From: Cervus elaphus
Lineage: Eukaryota > Chordata > Mammalia > Artiodactyla > Cervidae
NCBI RefSeq assembly: GCF_910594005.1
Contig: NC_057829.1
Coordinates: forward strand, 61,983,001-62,047,000
Length of the DNA stretch: 64,000 nucleotides
Direction: 5' to 3'
Position numbers and translations under genes: made by a program. Shown here in pieces: positions 39,766 to 54,139 of the stretch (its first letter is position 1; each line of letters begins with the position of its first letter). Below the pieces are notes generated by a model, which saw only the letters and a list, made by a program, of their open reading frames with translations, was not told the origin of the DNA and made no database searches.

Positions 39766-42700
39766 AGCCTAGCAGTTGTACCCTGGGGACCCGTATCTTA
39801 ACTGCTATGGGAAACTGCCTCTAAAGAGCCACCCCATCTGCCTTGTCCGTGGTGTTTGCACAGGAAGCAGTGCGAAGAGTTCCTTTCTTCTAGGACTTCA
39901 CAGTGTGATGGGCTGAATAATATCAAGCTCCTGTGATCTGTTTTTATTTATTCCAAGCCCATTTCCACGGGCATACCTGGGTGGGCAGATTCATGCCACG
40001 CACACCAAGGAGGCAGGGCGAGCTGAGGGGACAGCCCCTGGGAGCTGATGATGCCCTGCACGGCCGTGTTTACACCCCAGGTTGACTTCTCTGCTTGCTC
40101 TTTACCCTTCTTCCTTCTGGCCTCTCATATCAAGTTCTTAGAGCCCAGAGGTCACCTGGCTCTGGCCCCGTGTGATATTCCTGTTTGTGGCCCAGTGCTA
40201 GGCTGGCGGACATGGAGAAGGGAGGCCTTATTTCACTGGAAATCTGCTGCTATTGTGGCTTTTTATAAGGCCCCAAATGATTTTTGGGAAACATCCACAT
40301 GCTGTATGCACTGTTGTTTGGTCCTGTCCCCTGAGGAACAGAATGGGCTAGTCTTCAGAGTCCACAGGCAGAAGGAAAGCCACATTGGACCCTTTAATCT
40401 GCAGCCGACCCCTCCTCTCTGAAGCCTAGCTTTGACATATGTCCCACGGAAGATCCAAGGCCTGCATGTCTGACCCACTGTTGGCCCCCAGGCACGTTTT
40501 CCTGAAGCCCCGGGCAGAGCTGCTCAGTCTGCTGCTTTGACAGCACCACTCCTTGGGCGTTCAGGGGCCGAGGCCCAGGGGAAATATTCAAGAAAAGACT
40601 TCAGCCTGCGAACCCTGTTCCCCTGGTGTCTGGCTCACCACCTGATGCTGGTTTGGATATGGATTGATGGGGACCCCTTTTGTAGTCTGGGGCCTCTGTT
40701 TTAGAGGTGAAATGATCCAAAAACTGTGGGGTGGCCAGGCTTGCTCAGAATCCACCCTTACCTTTTAGAAGAGAATTTGGCATTACTAGGGAATTCAGCT
40801 GGAAGAACTGGTTCAGAAAGGTCAAGCCACTGATCTGTGGCCTGTCCTGCCACAGTCAGAAGTGGTGGAGCTAGTACCTGACCCAGGCAACCTGACTCTA
40901 TTTCCTATGTCTTTTCTGTACGTGTGTGCTCAGTCATGTCTGACTGTCTCTAAACCCATTCTGTACATCCTGCCTCATTCCTGGGTACACGTGTTATATA
41001 TGTATGTCTCATCGTCCATAATGGCTTACAATCTGGGGAATGGAGCAAAGACAAATAGAGGTGTGATACAATTTCAGGCAAGATAATGCGTAAGCAAGTG
41101 CTAAATCATGCAGTGTAGACAAGCAGAGACAAAGGCAATATGTAGACATTTTAGAAAGAGTTGAGGTTGGATAGGGCAGATATTAAGGACAAGTGAGGAG
41201 AGATTACTGAAGGGTTAGTGATCTGAGTAAGGGGGTTCAGGTTAGAGAGAAGCAAGCAATACAGTTTTCTTTATTGTAAAAGTAGGATGTGGTTAGGTAT
41301 TAAATGTGGACAATATCAGAAAATCCAAAGAAGAAAATCTCCTTCATATTCCCACCACCCAGAGAGTCCCTATTCCTGTTTGGTGTTTATTTTTCTAGCC
41401 TTTCTTTTTTGTTTTTCAGGCGATAGGATCAAATCGCTGTGTACACCAAGGTCGGGGAAGGTCTCGAATAGTAGATGGGGAGTTTAGGTCAGAGAGAACC
41501 TCTGTTGGTTCCTTCCACAGGGGTGCAGTGAATGAAGTGGTTCTGGAAGAGGCACCCAACACCTGTGAGCGGATGGGACCAGAGCCTGGGGTGAAGCAGG
41601 GGTTCCTCCACCCCGGCCCTGGGTCTCAAATTTCATCACCCACTGCACAAGAGTCACAGGTTTACTCCTCACTGCTACCACCCAGGGGGTCAAAGGAAAG
41701 AATTTGTCTCTAGTTGTGTCAACAGCTTGCTCCCACCCCCGCATCCCACAGACTCTCTTTCCTATTTACTATCCGGTGTCTCCTGCAGAGTTCTCCTCCC
41801 CTGGAGTTGGGGACACACGGCCGATTTTGCCACACCACAAAGCTTTGCTGCTGCCTGAGGTCATTTCAGGGGAGAAACTAAATATAGCGGAGGACTAGCA
41901 TCAGGACAACTCCATATTGTTCGGGCCGTTTGGCATTGCCCTTCCTCCGACAGACAGGGTCACCTGGGACTCAGCGCGCATCTACTGGACTCTGCCTTGT
42001 GTCTTCAATTCTCTCTGTGTTCCCCAGCCGCTGCTCACTCACACAGGACTGGGGTTTGGGCTCCGCCCAGGCCCAAGAGAACCTTTAAAGGAGTTGCCTA
42101 GGGGAAGGGGCAGCAGGGAGAGTCTGGACCCGGGGTTCTTTGCCAGCTCAGCCACTTGGCACCTCTGTGGTCTTATGCCTTTGAGTCTCTGGCTCTTCAT
42201 CTGAATGATAGAGGAGTTGATCTGAAACAGGAGTTCTGCATTGTTGCGTTAAGCCCCTGGAACCCTTTCAGATGCACGCTCACAAGGTAGCCTGATGCTT
42301 ACAACCAAGTGGGCAGTGCACTGTAGAGGCTGGGGAGACTGGAGCCCCAAGAGGCTCCATCGGAGTCTCAGGGTCCTGTAGGTGCAGTTTGAAAACCACT
42401 AGGTGAAGTGACCCTGTGAGGTTTCTTCCAGCCTTAGGATTCGCGGGTCTGTCCTTAACGATGGCCTGTGGCATAAATGACCCATCAGTAGGGGTGGAAA
42501 CTTTGTGACCTCTTGGAGTCCTTGATGGTCATCTTCGCAGGGGCAGGAATGGCACAGGGACAGAAATCTCGGGGCAGAGGTTTCTGTAGTGGGGGCCACC
42601 CCCCGGGGGAACACAGTTTGCAGATCAGTTGGATGTGCTGGCCCACACTCTCACAGGCTGTTTTTCTCTGGCCTGCTCCTGCTTGCCTTTCCTTTGAATG

Positions 42701-45700
42701 CTGGTTTGTCCCAAAGATGAGATGAAAGTGAGGATATAATGCACTTCAGGCAAGGAAAATGCATTTAACTCAAGTTGCCTGGGGCTGAGTTACATATTTG
42801 ATATGTGGAGTATTTGTAGAGCATGGTGGCGCCTCTGGCAGAAATCAGAAAGCCAGGATCTAGGGCCAGTTTTCTTCATTGAGCAAGTTTGTTTGTCAAG
42901 CACCTGCTTTGTATTCCTGGAAAAGCTTAGGAGAGATCCCGGCTTTATTAGCACCCCTCGATTTCGAGTAACAGAAACCAGCTGAATCTAACTTCAGTAC
43001 AAGAGGTGATTAATTACAGGGTCTCAGGGGTGTGCAGGAGCCCACAGCACAGTTGCAGCCTGGCCTTCAGCAGAGATTGGAAAAGCCTTGTTAGATTCTC
43101 CCTCCTCCTCTCAACTCTGCTGTCCCTTGGGCCTCCTCCTCACCTCTGCAGCCAGGCTTTCTTCTTCCTCAGCCCACATGGCCACAAATGTTCCTACTAC
43201 AGCTCCAGACACACTCAGAGGGGCTCAGCTTGCTCAGCCTCATTCCAGACTCGCAGGGAAGCGGGCCTGATTGGCCCAGCTTGGTCCACTCGGCTCCAGC
43301 CAGGAGGTGGGCTCACATACAACAAAACCCGACTAGTGGGGCCACTTCGGACTCTGTGCCTATTGGAGGCAGCTCTGGCGCGGGGGCACTGGTGAGCCAC
43401 ACAGACAACTCCCAAGCCCTTAGCCAGGAGCTCCAGCCCAGGGCGGGAACAGGTGTACATGGAACACCTACTCGCCACACAGGGAGACAAGAAAAGAAGC
43501 GACCCTTGGCAGGGGATGTTGTACACGGCTCCTCCAGTTGGGGCTGTCTGATGGAGGTAACAGGGCTCCCAGGCTGGTGTCAGCGGTGGTCCCTGCAGAG
43601 CTGGGGTCCCTCCTTGTCAACTTAGGGGCAAAGGGTTTGTTGGCAGGATTACAGCGAGTCAGCTGGCCTCATGGGAGCCGGGCCCGGAGAGTAGTCAGGG
43701 ATGGAGGCGGCTGGTGACCTCTCGACTTGCGTCTGAACATCTGCTCCTGGCTCCCTCCCTATAAACAGCTTTCTCCTCTTGTCGGCTTGTTCCACAACTG
43801 AGCACACCAGTGCCAAGTTCTGGCAGCCAGTTCTCTGGGTGCGGGGATCACCCAGGTACAGGCAGCAGAAGCTGGGAGGCCTGATTCTCCAGGCCGTGTG
43901 GCTGCGTCTTTCAGGACTTTGGGCAGGGCAGGTGCTAAGAAAGGGTCTCTTCATCTCTCCTGCAGTCAGGGGAGTGCTTGTGGACACAGATGAGGGGAGC
44001 CCTGAAGATGGAAGAGAGTAGAGGGCTCGGGAAGGGGGACCAGCCTGAGCTGAAGCAAGGGTGCAGGGAGGGGCTGGAGGCCGGTGTGTGCTTCAGGGAG
44101 AGGGCAATAGGAGGCAAGGCCTGAAAGGCACCTTGCAAGCCAATCTGTGGACCAGGGGTGTGGAGGTGATGGGGAGCCCCTGGGAGCATGTGGCCAGGCG
44201 GATGCCAGGGACTTGAAAGGGTACTCTGGACTCAAAGGCTGAGAAGGAGAGCTGGGGCAAGGCCAAAGACAGTGAGGCTGGATAGGGGTAGGAGGGGAAA
44301 GGTCAGCCCTGATGTCTTGGGAGTGGAAGCCCCTTTGAAGAAGGAATCCACAACCTGGGTGACAGGTTGACCAAAAGAGAATGAGGGCCAGAGGTGTGGC
44401 CCTCACTGGGGAAACTCGTCAAAGGAGAGAGACCGTCAGCCTTGTAGGGCAGAGGGCTGCTGTAGCGCTTGTTGTTTTAAGTTGGGAGAACTGAGTCAAC
44501 GCGGAAAGGGAAGTAAGTCCCAGGCTAAAGAAAGGAGACTTCTGGAGATTGGGTCCTGGGCCCACCAGCTCTGCTTCTCAGAAACTGTGATCTTACCCGA
44601 GACACTCAGCTTCCTCATCTTCAAAATGGGAGCAGTATCTGCCCAGTCCCCTGCTAGCCATGTGGGGAGGGTCAAAGGTCATCATACAGGACAATGCTTC
44701 ATCACGGGAGAAGCTTGTGCAGCTGCAGGCAGCCTTGTTACCATGGCTGCTGGTTTGCCTTCCTGCATGCTGACCCCTCTGCCGGGTCAGGGAGCCTTCC
44801 TTCCCGAGGCCACCCATGACTCCCAGCTGACCTCGCTGCTGACGCCCTATCACCTGGGGTCACGTTGAGATAAGCACCCTTCTGGAACCTGAGCCTGGGG
44901 GTACCCAGAGGGCCAAATAAGTGAAAGATCAGTCCCCCCTCATTGACATCCAGCGTTCCCCTCATGGGTGCTGGGTATGTGGAGCCCAGTGGGCAGGGCT
45001 GAGACTGAGCTAGTCCTTTAGGAGAAGGTGAAGAGGCATTTGGGGAAGGACCAGATGTGCGCTGGCTTACCCATCTGCATTTCAGAGTGGAGCTGGAAGG
45101 TGTTTTTTTCCCCTATGTGGGCCTCCTTGGCCTGTTCCCCACAGAGAAAACTATGGAGCACTTGTGTCAAAGTTCCCAGGAAAGGGGGAAATGATGAAAT
45201 CCGCATCCTGTTTTGCCACCGGCCTCGGGAAGGGGACCCAGGTGGGGATGGTAGATGGTGGCAGAGACAGGAGTTCTGGTGAAACTCTGGGGCCTGCAGA
45301 GTTTGGGGAGCAGAGACTTGAGGAGGGGACACAGGGTGAGGGAGAGCCTAATGTGTGGCCCTGCTTCCCATCCTGTCCCCGCCTGGCTCCATGTTGCAGC
45401 CTCCAGCAGCCTGGGAGCCTACTCCGTCCTCTCTGCCGCCCCTTCCTCAGGATGTGGCCTGGCTTTCCCTGGCTGCCCACGTCCTGTGCCTCCTGGCTTC
45501 CTGCCGGTTCACCTGCAGCTTCCTGTCACTGGGAGGGCCGGCTTCCTGTGCCCACCTGGCTTTGGTTTGGGTCTTCCCCGGTGCTTTCTCTTCTTCCCCC
45601 TCCAGCCCCTTCAGCCGTTTCTGTCTGTTTCCCTCCCACGGAGCCTCTGCTCCCTGCTGCCAACTCCTTTCCAAGCCAGGGCCCCTAGGAGTATTACTTT

Positions 45701-45904
45701 TCCTCAATCGCAGCAGCTGTGCATTTTGCTGGCTTCCCCAGCTGTTCTTGTCCTTGACCACAGAGGTCATGTAATCTGTTACAATAAATAAAAAATGAGA
45801 ATGAGAGGGTTGCCTGGTGCCTCTGGGCAGCCCTTCCTGCTGCCTGCAATCCTACCGGGAAAACAGTAATAGTAACAAAAATAATAAGGGTAATGCTGAT
45901 ATTA

Positions 45905-46110
45905 ATCCTTTGCATTTCCACTTACTATTTTCCAGATGCTGTGCTAAATATTTTACATGCATTATTTACAGTTAATCTTTATAACAACCCAGAGATACAG
46001 ATTTTATTGTCATCCTCTCACTGTTGAGGGGGACTGAGGCTTGAGAGGTTACGTAAATTGTCTGACATTACCTGTGAGTCAGTGGCAGAATGAGACTGGA
46101 ACTCGTGTGG
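45905..46110 (-). repeat. MIR SINE
   Basis: 'gctgtgctaaatattttaca', 'ctttataacaacccagagat' and 'gtcagtggcagaatgagact': reverse MIR, nearly full length. Confidence 0.78.
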
Positions 46111-48324
46111 GTCTAACTCCCACAGCCGTCTCCTAACTGCGGTGATGTATCTGCCTCCCCCGGAGGAAGAAAAGTTGCCACAGGGCCAACATCCCCTCAG
46201 CCCACAAAAACTTCAAGTTCACATTTCTACCAGTTGCCCGTTGGAACTAATAACTGCCCAGATAAGGAACCCTCATGGTATCCTTCTCAGAGCTGTGCTT
46301 TCTTTCTTTTCTTTTCTCTGTACCCCAAACAGAGACCTTCAGATGGCAGGGGTCATCATATTTCTCTTTGCTGTGTACTCCCCCTGTACCAGCTTTCCAT
46401 TTTACGGATGGGAAAGTGCCTCCTAGTCTTAAGAACTGCGTTTGACGTTATTCTGACAAAGGACCTCCAGAAGTTGAAATCGTAGTCTGATCTCTTCACA
46501 GGCGTCTGGTACCCTTCCAACTGAGTCATGTTGCCATTCTGTTCTGAGTGTGCTGGAAATATGCCCCCGAGGTTGCCTCTTCCATACGTTCCGTATTGAC
46601 TTGGAACACGTCTGCTCTTCGCGGTCAGCCCTCTGTGTCCTTTTCTTATCTGTGACTGTTGAATGTCAATGTGAGTGAGCTGGAACTAAATCTCTGGGGA
46701 CTGGGACATATAGGAAGTTTGAAAGAGTGTCTTCAGTATCATAATCACATCTTAGGTTTGGGAAAATATGTCATTTCTAAAATATAAACTATCAAAGGTA
46801 GTGTTTGGCAAAAAATCTTGCCTGATGTTACAGTAATTCTCAAGTGGGGCATGATACAATTGTGGGTGGGTGTGTGTGTGTGTGAAGTCTGTATTTATCA
46901 AAAGAGGTGTGTGCTTAAAAAGGCTGGGAAACACGGTTTCCCAGTAGGAGACTGTATTATCCTATGGCCCTACAGGTATTTTCTGGAGAGGCCTGTGGAT
47001 GCCTTACACCGCGTGGGGGCATCTTGCCTGCTTTGTCTCAGCTGGACCAAATTCTCTTGGGGCTCTGGGTGGCCTACCTGATGGCTTTGTCATGTGCCAA
47101 ATGAAGGTGATATCTAGGGTAGAGGCCCCATCCTGGAGTTCAAAGCGAATGTGAAGCATATACCTTTGTAAAGCTAAGGTATGCACTGTTTTGTGTGTGC
47201 CTGACCCTGGCTTGGTCCTGGGTATGCAACTGAACAAAACAGGTATGGTACTACCCTCATAGAACCCACGGAGAAGTGGAGAGATAGTTTATACCCAAAT
47301 CATCCAAATGCATACTACAAAGGAGAGAAAAGGGTGCTGGGAGAGAATCATGGGGTAGGGGAGTGGATTATTTGGGGGTGGAGGGTCAAAATCACTTCCT
47401 TGACAGATACCTAAGCTGACCTGAAGGCTGAGACTGAGGGAGCCATGTTTGTCTCATGTGGCCCCACTCCTGGCCAGGGCTACTCGCTGGCCTGTGAGAC
47501 ACCTTTTGGATGAATGAGAAAAAGATGCCTGTTCTGTCCCTAGCCTTCCTACTAGAGCCCACTGCTGATGCCTGACATGAGCTAGGTTTCAGCCTCTGCT
47601 GGCCCCAGGTCCTGGCCCTTATGTGCTGATACAACCCAAAGTGGGGCAAGGGCAGGGAGGGTTACCCAAGCCAGATAAAAGGAACTGCACAGGTGAAGGC
47701 CTTGGACAGCAAAGGGCTTGATGCCTTCCAAGAAGGGGAAGAAGCGTCGGAAGAAGCCAGTCACCACCTCAGCTTTTCTCCCCGCATAAGGAGGTATTTT
47801 CCCTTTCAAGGAGGAAGGAGAGAGGCTGTGTCAGGGGCATTGTCCAGAGCTGTGAGGCTGTCCAACAAGCCCTTGGAGTCTGGCTTCCATGGGGCCATAG
47901 TTAGTGAGTGTCTGCTCTGACCTTCTTCCCACAACAGATGTCCCTTCCACAGGGTCCTAGGCGGAGAGAAGGACCCATAGGAGGGTGTTACAGGGAAGCC
48001 AGGACAGAGACCAAAGCCTGGGGCCTGTCCCTGCCAGCTTCCATTCAGCCACCCCAGGCCAAGTACATGCTTTGTGCCAAGTTCTTCGCTAATCATGTCA
48101 GTTTGGAATGTCATGAACCTTTGACCATTTTCTTGTCTTCCCTGGGGCACACCACCTTTCAATCCACAAGTAGGGATAATGGACTCAAATGTGAATGATG
48201 GCTGGTGCAGGGAGGCTCTGCTGCATGGAGGGCTCTGCTTGTCCTGGGGAAGGTGGCAGGGAGAGCTGGAGGAAGTGGCATTTGAGTCAGTCCCAGGTGC
48301 ATTAATGCACGTGTGTGCATGCAT

Positions 48325-48499
48325 GTGCGTGCTCAGTTGTGTTTGACTCTTTGCAACCCCGTGGACTGTAGCCCTCCAGTTCCTCTGGCCATTTTCTTCT
48401 CCAGGATATCTTCCCCCACCCAGGGATTGAACCCAGGTCTCCTGTGTCTCCTGCATTGGCAGGTGGGATCCTTTACCACTGCTCCACCTGGGAAGCCCT
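48325..48499 (-). mobile_element. Bov-tA SINE
   Basis: 'gtgctcagttgtgtttgact' to 'gctccacctgggaagccc', preceded by a short GTGT/GCAT-rich stretch. Confidence 0.87.
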
Positions 48500-48869
48500 C
48501 AGCATTGATGCCATGGACTATTAATTTATGGAGGGGCTAAACTCTAAGCTCTTGGGGGAAGAGATAATATGAAGTACTGAATATTGACACCTGGTTCATG
48601 TAGGTTCCCAGTCTGGCTTAGAGATTCATTTGGAGATTCAGTCTCTCTCCAGGAAGACTGTCCAAATTCAAACCCAGGTTTTCTGTCTCTTTGCCCAAGG
48701 CCTGCCATTGTGCCAGCTGCCTAGTGACAGAACAACTAAGGGATATTTGAGGAACTTGAAATCATGCCCTGGGGAACTGGGAGTGCTTAGCAAGAAAACA
48801 CAAAGGCATAAGGAGATCAGGAAGGTGGTCTTTAAATCCTCTAAGAACTGCTGTCAAGTGACATTATTA

Positions 48870-49110
48870 ACCTTTTGCTGAGCCCTTCCAATGTGCTGGC
48901 TACTGTGCTAGGGGCTTCATATATATAATCTCATTTAATCTTCACAGTAATCCAAAGAGAAGAATCTTAGTATCTGTATTTGATAAGGGAGGGACCTGGG
49001 GCTTAGATTAAATGACCCACCCAAGATCATCTCTCTGGGATTTGGGATGGGTCTCTGATTGTGCATAGTTCTGATTCTGCATAGATTTTAACCACCACAC
49101 AGTGCTGCCT
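48870..49110 (-). repeat. MIR SINE
   Basis: 'ctactgtgctaggggcttca', 'taatctcatttaatcttcac' and 'ttaaatgacccacccaagat': reverse MIR, diverged. Confidence 0.7.
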
Positions 49111-51124
49111 AGAGATTCTGTCATGTGGTTTCAGAAACTGGAGCCAGCACTTGTGGGTAGGAGTTCAGGAAGGTAGTTTTCTGTTCCCCATAAGGTGATT
49201 TCTCTTCCTAAAGGAGAACAGCCTGAAATTAGACTGGGCGGCCTTCTGAGAGCCGAGCCTCTATTGCAAAAGACCTCCCAGGATCTCCAGCTCCACTGGG
49301 ATCTGGTTCCACAAAAGCTGAAGCTCTCCTGCCCTAGCGTGGTAGGGGCTTTTTCTGAGCTGAACAGTGAGGGCCACCTGCAGCCAACATGAGCAGCAGT
49401 ACCCAGACTTCCTGAGTCCCAGCCTGGACTCTGGGTTCTGGTCTCTCTTCTCCCTGAAGCCTCAGTTACAGGGCTGAGTTCTGGTTTCTTCCAAGAGCTG
49501 GGCAGGAGCGTGTACCTGACCCCTTTGGAATGGGCCACACAACCACCTGGCCAGGTCTCCGGACCCTGGCACTTGTTTAGGCTGCAGGGAAGGGCAGATT
49601 GGTCAGGCACATGTGTTCCGGGCTCCTTGGGGCTACAGATGTTTACATGGATGCACTGATTGTCCTTTGACTCTAGCTTTGCCTCACTGACTTCTGGTGG
49701 CCATGTGGCTAATCCTAGGATGCAGAAGGGTGTGCTGTGGCTCTCAAGCCCTTGCCACACGTCGAGTGAGTTGATATCTCCGGGAGCCCTTTTGTAAACT
49801 CCAGGAGGCTGCAGGAACAGGGGCCAACCAGTTGGAATTTCAAGGCACGGATGAGATTGCGTTTTCAACTCCAGAGCATTATGGCCAGAAATTAGAGTTG
49901 GGAAAGCACTAAAGGTGATATTATCTAGCTACCCACCCAGCAGGGAGTTGCTTCATTCAACACCCCTGCCAGGCAGTCGGCCAGGCTTCCCTTCAACAGG
50001 GCCAAAACTTTGGGTGACTCTGAAGCGGGGAAGTCCTTCACATGGGCGCGGCCCTCTGCAGAGAGTGTCCCTGTGCACTGCCTTGCCGCCCCTCACCGTG
50101 GCCTTGTTGGGAGTGCTCAGTGAGCTTGGGTGATCCTGGGTGGGCCTCCTTTGTGTCTCCTACCCCCTGATTCTGCACGGGCAAGTCTGCTTCCCTCTGG
50201 TGAAGTTTTCCTGTTACCGCTCCTGGGATGGGAGTCCGGGGTGAGCATTGGTGACCTGTCTTACAACATGGTGAGGATCAAAGATAAGGCATGGGCCTTG
50301 CCCAGATGATTCCACACGTGTGACCAGGCCAGAGACACAATCCCTGAGATGCTCAGTCTTGTCCTTTGCCGCTCAGCCACAGTCTGCCTCCTCCCTGATC
50401 TCCAGCGTGTTTTATGGGCAAGATTCAGAAAGCCCTTTCCAAACAGCAAGGACAAACCTTTTAGCTTCTTTCTTTCAAGTACACCTGGCTGGATGGACAC
50501 GTTGGAGCCACGTGGTACCAGGAACAGGACATAGCAGTGGGAGGAGGGATCTGGAGGGGGGCCAGGTGTGATAGCTGAGTGTCTCAGAGAAGGGCTTCTG
50601 TGTCAGAGGCTGGGGCCACCCTGGTAACTCCCTCCTGTTTCTCCTTTAGAGGTCTTTCACCCCTCTGCCTCCTTTTTCTTCCTGCTTTTCTTTTTCTCTC
50701 CTTGTAAGGCAGCCTTGAGCTGTTCTGCTTTCCAGCTCTTTAGTGTCTTCTTTTCTGTCCACCTGGAAATTCCTGAGCTTAAGATATAGTGTCCTTGACA
50801 CTTTATAACTTCTTCCCCTTGAGGGCTCGGCAGCCATACCTGCCACTTCAGAGCAACTCCTGGACCTAGGAGCTTTAATGTTGAGCCTCTACCAGAGAGT
50901 CTGGATGCCTGGCTGCCAGCCCACCTGGAGCATTTAATTGCCCTGCAGGTGACATCTTATTCCACAGGGACATTTCACGACAGTGCCATAATTCTGAAGG
51001 ATAGGGCAAGTGGTTGGAATCTGATGTGTTGTGGCAGGTCAGCAAGAGGACTCAGAGAGCAATGGAAGGAAACCAGTCATTTGTGGAGTACCTTCACATG
51101 TCAGGAACAGAGCGAGCTTCTCTT

Positions 51125-51235
51125 TCCAGCAGGCCTGTGAAGTGGCACCTTTATCTCTGCTTTACAGATTCAAGAACTCAAGCTTGCTGAGAGTCACACA
51201 GCCAGTTCATGAGTGGGGTCAGAATGTGACTCCTC
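51125..51235 (-). repeat. MIR SINE
   Basis: 'tatctctgctttacagattc' and 'gctgagagtcacacagccag': reverse MIR. Confidence 0.7.
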
Positions 51236-53124
51236 TTTTGCCAACTCCAGAGCCCAGGCTCCTTCCTTCTCCTGGTCTGTGCTCCCTCTCCTCAGGGCCT
51301 CTGTCTTCACTGTTCCCTACCAGCACTGAGCCCAGCCCCTGGCATGAGCACGAATCATCATGGTGGTTAGAGAAGGTGGGCTCGGGCTGTCAGACAGGGA
51401 CCTGCTGAGCCGGGTAGACCTGGGACGATTGGGCAGATGTCTGAGGCTCCTGGGGCTGGAGGAAGGTAGCGCTGTCCTCTGTCCTTGGGCCTTCTGTGTG
51501 GGTGTGACTTGGTGGGCACCAGGTTCACAGCTGAGAGCATCCAGAAGTGGATGCTGGGGCTAACAGAGACCCTGCATTCCGGCAGGACCTTTGATCTCGG
51601 CTGGCTCCCCAGGCTGACAGAGACCAGCTTCCTGGTACCACTGTGGGAGGTGGTATTGGGGAGGTTATGCCACCTTCTTCCCCATTTCTCTTGTTCTCCC
51701 CACCTTCTGCCCCATGACAGGCCGCAGGCCGAGTGTGAGGAGACCATCAAGGGGCTGGAATAAATGTTGGTGTGCGTATGGTTTTGCATCCCCTAGTGCT
51801 TTCTCCAGGGAGAGTCGGGGCTTCAGACTTGTTTTTGTCGTCACTTCCATTGCCTTTGAGGCCGCGTTTCTCTGCTTTCACCACAGTGTTCATCACCCCT
51901 GTTCGTGCCTCCTTATGATTTCCTCACGGAGCATTTGCTTTGCCTTGTACACCCTTTTCACCTCACCTCCTCCCCTGATGCTCATTGATCTTAGGGGCTG
52001 GGCTGGGGGTCAGCACTCACCCTTTCCCAGCAGGAACTGAGGAAGGTATAGACGATGATGAAGACTTAGGTCCCCCCGGTGCTCGGCTCACCCTGTGAAG
52101 GCAAGTGTATTTATTCATGTAGCACTCCCCTGCTGTATGAAAGTGGCCTAATGATACAAAGGCTTGAAGAGTGAAGTTTATTTTTCTGTCTCTTACAGTG
52201 GCCCTGATTCTCCCTGATGTGAACAGGCCACATGAGAGGGCGCCTCTGCTGCTGTGTCATTCTGGGATCCAGTTCCTTTAGAGGTGTTGCTTTATCACGG
52301 GACCCCATTGTCCACGTGGTTGAAGCTTGGATTCCAACCAGGGCAAGGGAAAAGAGGAGGTGGAGGAGGCAAACCTTCTGCCCTTAGACCCAGGTCCTCT
52401 AGAGCTCACATCCCTACAGCTCACATTCCGTGGCCGCCCTGACTGCAAGGGAGGCTGGGAAATGTAGTCCAGCTGGACTGCCCCTTGCCAAGAAGGAAGG
52501 GAGAATGGATTTGGGTAGACAGCTGCCAGCCTCACCGCAGACAATGGAGAGTATTTTCATTTGCATGTGCTAATAAGAAGAACTTTCCCTGCCTGTAATG
52601 CGCCAGATCTCTTTGATAACTTGCACACATGCCTTCCTCCTTGGCAAACACCTGTGCCCCAGACTCAGTGCTGCACAAACTGGATGAACCAGAAGTTGAG
52701 TAAGGCAATTCCTGCCTTTTAGCAACTTGGTGTCATCTGGAGAGGGCACGTGTGGAGGCCAGTCTGTAAGTGCCAACACAGAGGTTCTGTTGTTTTTGTG
52801 TGCAAGGCACTGCAGATACAAAGCTAAAGGACTCTGCGTGGCCTCCATATGCTTGCAGTTGTGTGGACTAGATGGAAGTGAAGTGCTGGGATCAGGGCTG
52901 GCTTGGGGAATGAGGAGGGCTTCTCAGAAGGGGTGATGTTGGAGCCAGGCACAGGAGGGTTCAGTTTCAGCTGAAGGAAAGGGAGGGGAGGAGGTGGGGA
53001 TCTTCAAGAGTGAAATCCAAGAGAGAAGGCATGCAGACTTGAAAACCCAGGCAGGGTCACCGGGCTGGGGGTGGTATGAGCATAGTGGGGAGACGGAGAG
53101 TCCAGATGTCCACATGGCTCACTC

Positions 53125-53395
53125 CTCACTCCATTTTGGCCTCTGCACCTGCTCCTTGTACCTACCTTCCCTGGCCACCCTTTCTACAGTTGTGCCCCTA
53201 CTCCTGACTTTATTCTTCTGCTTTATTTTGAGCATAACACATATAAATGCCTGGCACATCTCTACTGACCTGTGCATCGTCTGTCTTTCCCATTAAAGTG
53301 TAAGCCCCATGAGAGCAAGGATTTTGTTTTGTCCAGTCCCTGGCAAATAGCAGGTACTCAGATGTTTGTTGAATGAATAAATGAATGAACAGAAA
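53125..53395 (+). repeat. L2 LINE 3' end
   Basis: 'gtaagccccatgagagcaag', 'tccctggcaaatagcaggta' and a (TGAA)n end. Confidence 0.75.
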
Positions 53396-53399
53396 TGTG

Positions 53400-53530
53400 T
53401 GTTGAAGATCGCATTCCTGAGACACCTTGATTTCCATGCTGAAGAGTTTGGCTTTTATTTTGGAGGTGGTGAGAAGCAAAGGAAAGCTTTTGAGCAGGGG
53501 AATGACATAGCCACTGGAGAGAAGGTTACT
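53400..53530 (-). repeat. L2 fragment, opposite orientation
   Basis: 'tttggcttttattttggagg' and 'gcttttgagcaggggaatga' are the reverse complement of the L2 segment before its 3' UTR. It abuts the sense L2 end. Confidence 0.55.
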
Positions 53531-53754
53531 GGCAGCAGGAAGAAGGGTTGGAGCAAGGAGGGAGTGCCCCTTCCCTGGTCCTGCCCCAGCTCCACAGCAA
53601 TATACCCTTCAGCCTGTGCTCCATTGGTGCAGCCTGGAAACCTTGCCCTGGGCGCAGTCATTTTTGTTCAGGGCCGAGCAGAAACTCAGTCTCTGGCAAG
53701 TCTTCATTCCTAGCAGCGGAACGGATGTGAGCTGACCTCTGCTTTTCTTTTTTG

Positions 53755-53985
53755 AAGGCCAAAGAGGGTCTAATAAGCACTCATGTGCACTTCACTGGTG
53801 GAAGTGAAAATTGATGCAGTCTTTCTGGAAAGCAATTTGGCAAAAGGTAACCAAGTACCTTAGAGATATCCCTACCTTTAACCTAGAAATTCCACAAGGA
53901 CTTTTTATCATAGGAAAGTAAGCCAAAGTATGTGCAAAGCTCTATGTGTGAAGACTTTCGTGCCAATGTGAAAAATAAGAAATTA
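53755..53985 (+). repeat. Old L1 fragment
   Basis: 'actggtggaagtgaaaattg', 'ctggaaagcaatttggcaaa' and 'cctttaacctagaaattcca' resemble the L1 ORF2 end to 3' UTR. Confidence 0.6.
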
Positions 53986-54139
53986 CCTGTATGTGTGACT
54001 TAAGTACCTCTGAAATCCACCCCTCATCTCCATCTCACCAAGACTCTGCCTGTCACAGAACAGACCCTCCATACAGCTGGAGCCCAGGCCTTTGTTTTCT
54101 CTCATGAGTTAATACAGCGGCCTTCTTCCCCTCAAACCC

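Noticed and set aside
40921..40950. Short Bov-tA-like piece (GTGTGCTCAGTCATGTCTGACTG)
   Set aside because: About 25 bases only, and the sequence on both sides does not continue the element.
47806..48456. 216-codon minus-strand open frame
   Set aside because: Its first part is the characteristic translation of a Bov-tA SINE (48325-48499) and the rest is unrecognised.
49131..49868. 245-codon minus-strand open frame in UBTD1 intron
   Set aside because: No family, no domain, no codon or splice support. One frame of this length is roughly what chance gives in this much GC-rich DNA read in six frames.
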